Shown: in pieces, positions 58,809-64,000 of the stretch
Numbering within the stretch: the stretch's first letter is position 1
Layout of the letters: every line of letters begins with the position of its first letter
NCBI GenBank assembly: GCA_963827315.1
Contig: CAWHAL010000004.1
Location: 310,001-374,000, forward strand
Direction: 5' to 3'
DNA length: 64,000 nucleotides
Source of the DNA: CAVXEF01 sp963827315
GTDB lineage: Bacteria > Planctomycetota > Phycisphaerae > Sedimentisphaerales > Anaerobacaceae
The notes under the pieces: model-generated
Databases searched by the model: none
Told to the model about the DNA's origin: nothing
Seen by the model: only the letters and a program-made list of their open reading frames with translations
Translations under genes and position numbers: made by a program

Positions 58809-59297
58809 ATGGATGAGTGGGAAATAGATAAGCCATTGGGACAGTGCTACGGCACCGGTAAAAAGATTGAGCACGGCCAGGAGTACTTTGCTGCTCTGGT
58901 GGAAACGCCTGAGGGATTTCAGCGTCGTGACTTTTGCGCCGATTACTGGCAGCGGCAAAAGCCGGATGTCTTCTGCTACTGGAAAACAAAACTCCCCGAG
59001 CCAGGCCGCAAAAAACAGTTGTTCGTCGATGACCAGATGCTGATGGCCTTTTTCGACCGGCTCGCGCACGAAACCGAGCAGGAAAAGGTAAACTTCCGCT
59101 TTGTGCTGATGCTGATTTTGATGCGCAAAAGACTTCTGAAGTATGACTCATCCAGAACCGAAGACGACAAAGAAATCTGGCGATTACGAATAGTAGGTGA
59201 GGAGAAATTCACTGAGGTTGTCAATCCGCATCTTGATGAGGGGCAGATTGAACAGTTATCATCGCAGTTAAGTGACATATTGCAGGTCGATTTGTAA
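58809..59297 (+). CDS. Conserved hypothetical protein
   Basis: The 162-aa soluble protein begins with a treble-clef-like pattern, CYGTGKKIEHGQEYFAAL and FQRRDFCADYW, followed by helices with LMLILMRKRLLKYDSSRTED and FTEVVNPHLDEGQIEQLSSQ. The first 60 residues (C-x2-TGKKI, RxDFC) look like a small metal-binding knuckle. I recall similar unnamed proteins in Planctomycetes, but no function is known. It is closely followed, with no spacer, by a lipoprotein gene and then the homocysteine methyltransferase-like gene. Confidence 0.8.
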   Translation: MDEWEIDKPLGQCYGTGKKIEHGQEYFAALVETPEGFQRRDFCADYWQRQKPDVFCYWKTKLPEPGRKKQLFVDDQMLMAFFDRLAHETEQEKVNFRFVLMLILMRKRLLKYDSSRTEDDKEIWRLRIVGEEKFTEVVNPHLDEGQIEQLSSQLSDILQVDL

Positions 59298-60209
59298 ATG
59301 TCGCAGGTCAGAAGACAGAAGGCAAAAGACAGAAGACAGAAGGCAAAAGTCGGGTTCTTCTGCTTTCTGTTTTTTATGCCGGCGATGTTAATCTTCGCGG
59401 GCTGCGGCCCAGCGGCGCAAAGGCCGATGCGGGTCTGTCCGGGGGCGGAATCTGCAGCGGCAGCGATATCTATCCAAAAGCAACATTTTGAAAGTGCGGT
59501 GGAATTCAGGGCTAACGGACAGTGCCTTTTGAGCTACTACGATGAGCAGGGTAACCGCAGAAGTGAAAATTTTCCTGTAAAACTGTGGATTGCGCCGCCG
59601 GCAAGGCTTTATCTGCAGGGCGATGTGGCTTTTGACCCGAAAGGACTTGTGCTCGGCTCGAATGAGCACGAATTCTGGTTGTCGATGAAGCCAAAGGAAA
59701 TCAGCAGTTACATCTGGGGTCGATGGTCGCAGCAGAACTGTTTCGAAAAGCTGGTGATTAGCCCAACGCTTCTGCTGGAAGCATTCGGAATGCTCCGGTT
59801 CGATACCGGTAACAACTGGTCTTTGTCGAACAGCGGCGCCTTTGACATACTTACGAAGCGCCAGGCAGGGGGGATGGTCAAGAAAGTATATATCTACAGT
59901 TGCGACCGCCTGATTCGAAAGATTGAATACCTTGATGCCGATGGAAAAGTTCTGGTTGTTACGGAGATGGATGGATATAAGCTGCTCTCACAGGCTTTTT
60001 GGGTTCCTTCCGTCATAAAAATCGTAAGGCACAGGCAGAATAACAAAAGCGATTCTGCCGGTATTACGCTTAATTCAATAAAGCCGATGCGGCTGACAGA
60101 AAAGCAACGAAGCCGACTCTTTAGTCGGCCTGAGCCGGCCGGTTTTAAGCACATCTATAAACTCGATGAAAATTGTGATATGATTGAACAATCATCAGGG
60201 AACGATTGA
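59298..60209 (+). CDS. Hypothetical lipoprotein (LolA/LolB-like fold suspected)
   Basis: The ATG follows directly after the previous stop. The first 18 residues (SQVRRQKAKDRRQKAKV) are encoded by a tandem CAGAAGGCAAAAGACAGAAG repeat. Then a lipoprotein signal follows: FFCFLFFMPAMLIFAGC, lipobox FAGC. The mature part has AISIQKQHFESAVEFRANGQ, LYLQGDVAFDPKGLVLGSNE, SMKPKEISSYIWGRW, a beta-strand series like LolA/LolB lipoprotein carriers. Clear family assignment is not possible. The signal suggests anchoring in the inner or outer membrane. The true start may be a later codon, because the repeat-encoded arm is atypical. Confidence 0.75.
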   Translation: MSQVRRQKAKDRRQKAKVGFFCFLFFMPAMLIFAGCGPAAQRPMRVCPGAESAAAAISIQKQHFESAVEFRANGQCLLSYYDEQGNRRSENFPVKLWIAPPARLYLQGDVAFDPKGLVLGSNEHEFWLSMKPKEISSYIWGRWSQQNCFEKLVISPTLLLEAFGMLRFDTGNNWSLSNSGAFDILTKRQAGGMVKKVYIYSCDRLIRKIEYLDADGKVLVVTEMDGYKLLSQAFWVPSVIKIVRHRQNNKSDSAGITLNSIKPMRLTEKQRSRLFSRPEPAGFKHIYKLDENCDMIEQSSGND

Positions 60210-60226
60210 AAAAAGAGAAAGCGCTT

Positions 60227-61159
60227 ATGGCTAAGATAAGTTTGAGAGAAAAAATAGGGCAGGGCGTATTTTTGCTGGATGGTGCGATGGGAACGCAGTT
60301 AATCGCCCGCGGCATCGAACCGGGCCGCTGTTACGATTATCTGAATATTGAGCAGCCCGATACCATTTTAGAGATTCACCAATCTTATTTTCAGGCTGGC
60401 AGCGACGCGGTCCTTACCAATACATTCGGCGCCAACAAATTTGCATTGGCCCGGCATGGACTTGCGGATAAGGTTGACCAGATAAATACCGCCGGTGCCG
60501 AGATAGCCCGCAAGGCCGCCGGCAAAAAAAAGTGTGTCTTAGGTGACATCGGCCCGAGCGGCGATTTTCTGAAGCCTTTGGGAAACCGGGAGCCGAAAGA
60601 ATTAAAAGAGGCTTTCATTGAGCAGGCAAAGGCACTTTTAGCAGGGGGGGTGGACGGTTTCATAATCGAGACGATGGCAGCCATCAATGAACTGACAATT
60701 GCGATAGAGGCGGTGAAGTCGGTTTGTGGGGATTTGCCTGTGTTTGCGTCAATGGCCTTTGACAAGGTCGCTGATGGGTTTAGAACGATGATGGGCGTTG
60801 ACGTCGAATCAGCAGTTACAAAGATGGTTTCACTCGGCGTTGACGCGGTCGGCTTTAACTGCGGCACTGCAACACTCAATGAATATGTAGAGCTGGCAAA
60901 AAAGTATGTCTCTACAATAAAGGCCTTAGAGAAAGCCCGAGCGACGAGCAACGAGCGACGGGTGACGATTTTCGCCGAGCCTAACGCCGGCAAGCCGCAG
61001 TTGCTTGACGGCAGGGCGGTCTATAAAGTTGCACCCGAAGATTTCGCAACAACGGCGGAGAAAATACATTTAGCCGGTGTGAATATCATCGGCGGCTGCT
61101 GCGGAACCGGGCCGGAGCATATAAAGGCTATGGCAGAGAAAGTAAAAAGTAAAAAATAA
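60227..61159 (+). CDS. Homocysteine S-methyltransferase family protein (MetH N-terminal-like)
   Basis: The barrel enzyme of about 310 aa has FLLDGAMGTQLIARGIEPGR, VLTNTFGANKFAL, VLGDIGPSGDFLKPLG, ETMAAINELTIAIEA, and zinc ligands in GFNCGTATLNEY and GGCCGTGPEHI. It resembles the homocysteine-binding domain of MetH or a stand-alone MmuM/BHMT-like enzyme, so it transfers methyl groups to homocysteine; the donor is unknown. Residues near 239-247 (RATSNERRV) are encoded by a GAGCGACGAGCAACGAG repeat shared with lpxK. I prefer ATG 60227 over TTG 60206, which would overlap the upstream gene. Confidence 0.88.
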   Translation: MAKISLREKIGQGVFLLDGAMGTQLIARGIEPGRCYDYLNIEQPDTILEIHQSYFQAGSDAVLTNTFGANKFALARHGLADKVDQINTAGAEIARKAAGKKKCVLGDIGPSGDFLKPLGNREPKELKEAFIEQAKALLAGGVDGFIIETMAAINELTIAIEAVKSVCGDLPVFASMAFDKVADGFRTMMGVDVESAVTKMVSLGVDAVGFNCGTATLNEYVELAKKYVSTIKALEKARATSNERRVTIFAEPNAGKPQLLDGRAVYKVAPEDFATTAEKIHLAGVNIIGGCCGTGPEHIKAMAEKVKSKK

Positions 61160-61231
61160 AAAGTTAAAACCAAAACTAAAAATTTGAAAATAAGTGGCGG
61201 TAAATGGTTATTGTCTAATAGGAGATGAAAA

Positions 61232-61786
61232 ATGAAGGCAGTAACAATAGGGTTGATATGTTTTTTTGTTTTGTTGACGGCCGGCGGGTGCAGCATTACA
61301 CCGGAAAAGCCGGAGGGCAAGGCGGTACTGGCAGCAGAAGCAGATGAAGCTATTGCTGTTATGAAAGCAAAAGACCCAAGTATCCAGAAGTTCTTTGAGA
61401 GGTCTTACGGATACGCTGTGCTGCCGAAGGTTTTTAAGGGTGCTTTCGTGGCAGGCGGCGCTTATGGAAGAGGCGAAGTCTTTGAAAAGGGAACAATGGT
61501 AGGTTTCTGCAATATGACTCAGGCGTCCTTAGGATTTTCGTTCGGAGGCGAATTTTTCCGGGAGATAATCTTTTTCAGAGACAAGGAGGATTTGGATGCG
61601 TTCAGGTCCAGCGAGTTTACATTTTCAGCGCAGGTAACTGGCGTAGCTCTTAGCGCAAGTGTGGCTGCCAAGGCGGATTATAAAGCCGGTATGGCTGTAT
61701 TTATTACGACAGATACAGGTTTAATGGTCGATGCATCCTTAGGCGGACAAAAATTCAACTATGAACCAAAGGTTATTTCAAAGTGA
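61232..61786 (+). CDS. YSC84-like lipid-binding lipoprotein
   Basis: The 184-aa protein starts MKAVTIGLICFFVLLTAGGC (lipobox AGGC). It has the YSC84/SYLF pattern: FFERSYGYAVLPKVFKGAFV, AGGAYGRGEVFEKGTMVGFC, QASLGFSFGGEFFREIIFFR and AKADYKAGMAVFITTDTGLM, with SLGGQKFNY at the end. Bacterial members are secreted or outer-membrane-associated phosphoinositide- or lipid-binding proteins (for example the Ysc84 and SH3YL1 family name). An ATAGGAGATG-like site precedes the ATG. It is a single gene. Confidence 0.9.
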   Translation: MKAVTIGLICFFVLLTAGGCSITPEKPEGKAVLAAEADEAIAVMKAKDPSIQKFFERSYGYAVLPKVFKGAFVAGGAYGRGEVFEKGTMVGFCNMTQASLGFSFGGEFFREIIFFRDKEDLDAFRSSEFTFSAQVTGVALSASVAAKADYKAGMAVFITTDTGLMVDASLGGQKFNYEPKVISK

Positions 61787-61811
61787 AGAAAATTAAATAA
61801 TGCTTTGGTTT

Positions 61812-61850
61812 GCAGTTGCTACTCTGCGAAGTAGCTCGCTACGTAGCACG
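61812..61850. repeat. Palindromic GCTAC...GTAGC element
   Basis: GCTACTCTGCGAAGTAGC (61818-61835) and GCTACGTAGC (61838-61847) form adjacent palindromes in the convergent spacer between the YSC84-like gene and waaA. Confidence 0.7.
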
Positions 61851-61888
61851 AGTTTGTAGGCGCATAGTCTGATTTTTAAATTTTTCTG

Positions 61889-63175
61889 TTAATAACTTTT
61901 TAGCAGACGTGTAATTTCTAAGATGGTTTTTTGAGTTGCACCCTGGTTTTTTTTGATTACTTCTTGGCCATTGTGGGCGATTTTTTCGGTAAAGTCAGGC
62001 TCGGAAAGACATTTCTCCATCACCTGCAGCAATTCCTGTTCGTCTTTTACCATAATACCGCCCTGTGCAGCTAAAAGGGCGTCCGCGGTCTGCTGGAAGT
62101 TATAAGTCGATGGGCCGAATACGGTGCATTTGCCCAAGGCCGCCGCCTCTATCATATCCGAGCCGCCCATCGGTACGAGAGACCGGCCGACGAAAATTAT
62201 AGTAGCAAGCGAATAAAACTTTCTCAAATCGCCCATCGTGTCGCCGAGGATTACTGCATCGATTTTCGATTTAGCTGCTGTTTTTATTTGGCTGTAACGA
62301 ATCAAAGGCAAGCTGGCTTGCTCTATCAGTTGTGCGACTTCGTCGAAGCGTTCGGGTTTGCGGGGTACAAGTACCAATCGCAAATTCCTGAACCGGTCCT
62401 GTTGTTTCAGGTTTCGATAGACGTCGAGCAGAATTTCTTCTTCGCCAGGGCCGGTTCCGCCCGCGACCCATAGTTTTTCGTTGCTGATTCCCAGTTCAGC
62501 CGCGAGAGCATCCGCACCTTCAACTTTATCGGCGATTTGAGCGGTATCGTACTTGAGGGAGCCAGTAACGATGACTTTTTCCTTCGCGGCACCAATCTGC
62601 TTAAAACGCTGGGCGTACTCTTCAGTTTGCGCAAGAATCAGACTTACCCGTCCGAAGGTTTTTTCAGCAATCGGTTTTATCTTCCTATACCCTGAAAAAC
62701 TCCTCTCGGTTATTCTGCCGTTGACAACAACGACCGGGACATTTTGCTGCTCTGCGATTTGGACAAGGTTGGGCCAGACCTCAAGTTCCATCAGCAGGCA
62801 TATCGCGGGGCGGATTTCGCGAAAGGCCCTGTGCATCACCGGCGAAAAATCAAACGGAAAATAAGTTACGGTATGATTAGAGCCGAAAATGGCGCTGGCG
62901 CGGGCAAAGCCGGTGTCGGTCGTTGTGCTTATTACAATTTCGTAATCACCGAATCGCTTTTGGAGCTCTTCAACAATGGTTTTGGTGGCGTTGACCTCGC
63001 CGACGCTTACCGCGTGTATCCAGATGCACTTTTTTTCCGGCTGTTTGCGGGTGATATTGCCGAATCGCTGCCCCCAGCCGGTGTGGTAGCGTTTGTGCCT
63101 CGCCATCCGGTACAGAACGACAGGGCTTATCGCTACACCAACCAGCAAATACAGGCAATCTATAATAAATGTCAT
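61889..63175 (-). CDS. waaA: 3-deoxy-D-manno-octulosonic acid transferase (Kdo transferase)
   Basis: The protein of about 428 aa (GT30) transfers Kdo to lipid A. It has one N-terminal membrane helix (about 2-20) and the GT30 motifs: WIHAVSVGEVNATKTIVEEL (catalytic Glu in VGE), STTTDTGFARA, LLMELEVWPNLV, ITERSFSGYRKI, and the C-terminal FVGRSLVPMGGSDMIEAAAL, GKCTVFGPSTYNF. I start at ATG 63175; the open frame extends to 63286, but that part has no family match. It stands apart from the LPS operon at 12-20 kb, yet completes Kdo-lipid A assembly in this genome. Confidence 0.95.
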   Translation of the reverse strand: MTFIIDCLYLLVGVAISPVVLYRMARHKRYHTGWGQRFGNITRKQPEKKCIWIHAVSVGEVNATKTIVEELQKRFGDYEIVISTTTDTGFARASAIFGSNHTVTYFPFDFSPVMHRAFREIRPAICLLMELEVWPNLVQIAEQQNVPVVVVNGRITERSFSGYRKIKPIAEKTFGRVSLILAQTEEYAQRFKQIGAAKEKVIVTGSLKYDTAQIADKVEGADALAAELGISNEKLWVAGGTGPGEEEILLDVYRNLKQQDRFRNLRLVLVPRKPERFDEVAQLIEQASLPLIRYSQIKTAAKSKIDAVILGDTMGDLRKFYSLATIIFVGRSLVPMGGSDMIEAAALGKCTVFGPSTYNFQQTADALLAAQGGIMVKDEQELLQVMEKCLSEPDFTEKIAHNGQEVIKKNQGATQKTILEITRLLKSY

Positions 63176-63318
63176 TTCTTTTTTCCGTGAGTAAACAGAC
63201 GTTTTACGGGACAATAGATGATATTTGCAAATCACAATTATGTCAAACAATTGTCGCAGCAGACGAGGTTTCGAGGATTCTTCCACAATCCTTGGGCAGT
63301 TATAAAGCTGTTATATTC

Positions 63319-63347
63319 TTGACTTGCCCACCGGTTTGCCGAATAAT
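63319..63347 (+). promoter_or_regulatory. Putative promoter of tRNA-Arg
   Basis: TTGACT (63319-63324), a 17-bp spacer and AATAAT (63342-63347, 5 of 6) precede the tRNA by 12 nt. Confidence 0.6.
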
Positions 63348-63359
63348 ACGTGTTAACCT

Positions 63360-63433
<74 letters not shown>

Positions 63434-63448
63434 GTTATAATAGTCATT

Positions 63449-64000
63449 TCACGTAAAGAAACAGATAACCTTTTGGGATACTACGTCCGACATGATTTGT
63501 AACTGGTCTGAGTTGACCTCGTATACTTTAACCACATCTTCATATTTATCCTCTCCGGGGAGAAAGTTGGTTAGTAAATTAGGCATTTCTAAAAGCTTGT
63601 CTTTGTTGAATACCACACTTTCTTTTTGTGGGAAGAGGGCGACGTAAAAAATGTCACTTTCAATCAAGTCTTGGAAGAAGTGAGTACCAAAAGAAAGCTC
63701 CGGCATCAAGTTTCCCCCTTCATAGGCTATTTCCACAAGCACTGTAATCTTGTTGATTTCAGAAAAACTGACTGGCACACCCAGGCTTGGGGTTGTTGTG
63801 CCCCACCTGCCCGGCCCAAACAAAAGGGTTGGAGTTATTTCTCTATTAGCTATCTGTCTATTCAGTTTTCCTATCAGCCTTGCAATACTATATTTCTGTG
63901 AAATCGGAGTTTCTATATATGCTTGTGGGTCGACATAAATAATTCTTTTGATTGGCTGCGAAATACTGCCTCCCATTGTATATCCCTCAGAGGCAAAAAT
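63449..64000 (-). CDS. PEP/pyruvate-binding domain protein (pyruvate phosphate dikinase-like), C-terminal part; start outside window
   Basis: The frame is open to the window edge (a Met at 63976 is internal), so only the C-terminal 183 residues are seen. They read YTMGGSISQPIKRIIYVDPQ, IARLIGKLNRQI, FGPGRWGTTTPSLGVPVSFS, EIAYEGGNLMPELSFGTHFF and QDLIESDIFYVALFP. I recall this tail from large PEP/pyruvate-binding domain proteins that pair with response-regulator or kinase-like parts in environmental bacteria. Function is unclear, since the catalytic regions lie outside the window. It converges on the tRNA-Arg gene. Confidence 0.75.
   Translation of the reverse strand: MFASEGYTMGGSISQPIKRIIYVDPQAYIETPISQKYSIARLIGKLNRQIANREITPTLLFGPGRWGTTTPSLGVPVSFSEINKITVLVEIAYEGGNLMPELSFGTHFFQDLIESDIFYVALFPQKESVVFNKDKLLEMPNLLTNFLPGEDKYEDVVKVYEVNSDQLQIMSDVVSQKVICFFT

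Overview
The window looks like a chromosomal segment of a Gram-negative Planctomycetota bacterium, most likely class Phycisphaerae (inference). The clues are a secreted giant protein with beta-helix, LamG and dockerin-like NFRDFAILADNWLEE modules, a TPR protein carrying two RNA polymerase alpha-CTD-like domains, a membrane-anchored BRCT-like protein with a dockerin-type calcium loop, and a full set of LPS genes. No rRNA, transposase or CRISPR array was seen. There are two tRNA genes: Lys(TTT) and Arg(CCG). Both window ends cut a gene.

Layout. 1-1.5 kb: the end of a restriction-modification pair (beta-class DNA methylase with a nuclease-like tail, plus an MjaI-like endonuclease) overlapping a truncated Sua5/YrdC gene. 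1.5-2.3 kb: a gene-free spacer with an exact 10-bp AATTT array. 2.3-8.3 kb: DedA protein, SurE, NAD(P)H-hydrate epimerase, BRCT-like membrane protein, HAD phosphatase and RluB-type pseudouridine synthase. 8.5-12.1 kb: rpmB and the gatCAB amidotransferase. 12.1-20.2 kb (minus): an LPS inner-core operon running lpxK, hldE, gmhA, a GmhB-like phosphatase, a fused heptosyltransferase-WaaP kinase, a glycosyltransferase and plsY. waaA (Kdo transferase) lies apart at 61.9 kb. 20.5-22.2 kb: cold-shock gene, isocitrate dehydrogenase, tRNA-Lys. 22.3-29.1 kb: a TetR-controlled tripartite RND efflux operon. 29.3-38.7 kb: 6-phosphogluconolactonase, then a minus-strand secretion block (SpoIID-like, tgt, yajC, secD/secDF, LysM) and the TPR/alpha-CTD protein. 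40-45.9 kb: htpX-lemA-zinc ribbon operon, amidohydrolase, SNF symporter with a 41-aa partner, MazG-like and Rrf2. 46.2-48.8 kb: STAS and anti-sigma kinase genes, a cell-wall amidase, and an ECF sigma factor with a membrane tail. 49.3-54 kb: the giant secreted protein. 54.3-64 kb: a degenerate GH10-like protein, ComEA-like HhH protein, SppA, lipoproteins, homocysteine methyltransferase family protein, waaA, tRNA-Arg and the end of a PEP/pyruvate-binding protein.

Two genome-scale themes stand out. First, several families of short dispersed, partly palindromic repeats fill the spacers and also lie in frame inside genes (lpxK, homocysteine methyltransferase, amidohydrolase, heptosyltransferase fusion, GmhB-like protein, hldE tail) or supply stop codons (DedA, gatC, yajC). 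Second, four genes (lpxK, secD, the TPR/alpha-CTD gene, the ECF sigma gene) are broken by apparent frameshifts that all sit in GCGC/CGCG runs. This points to one shared cause, either systematic sequence error or dinucleotide slippage.

All calls come from reading the sequence and from remembered family motifs. No database search was run.
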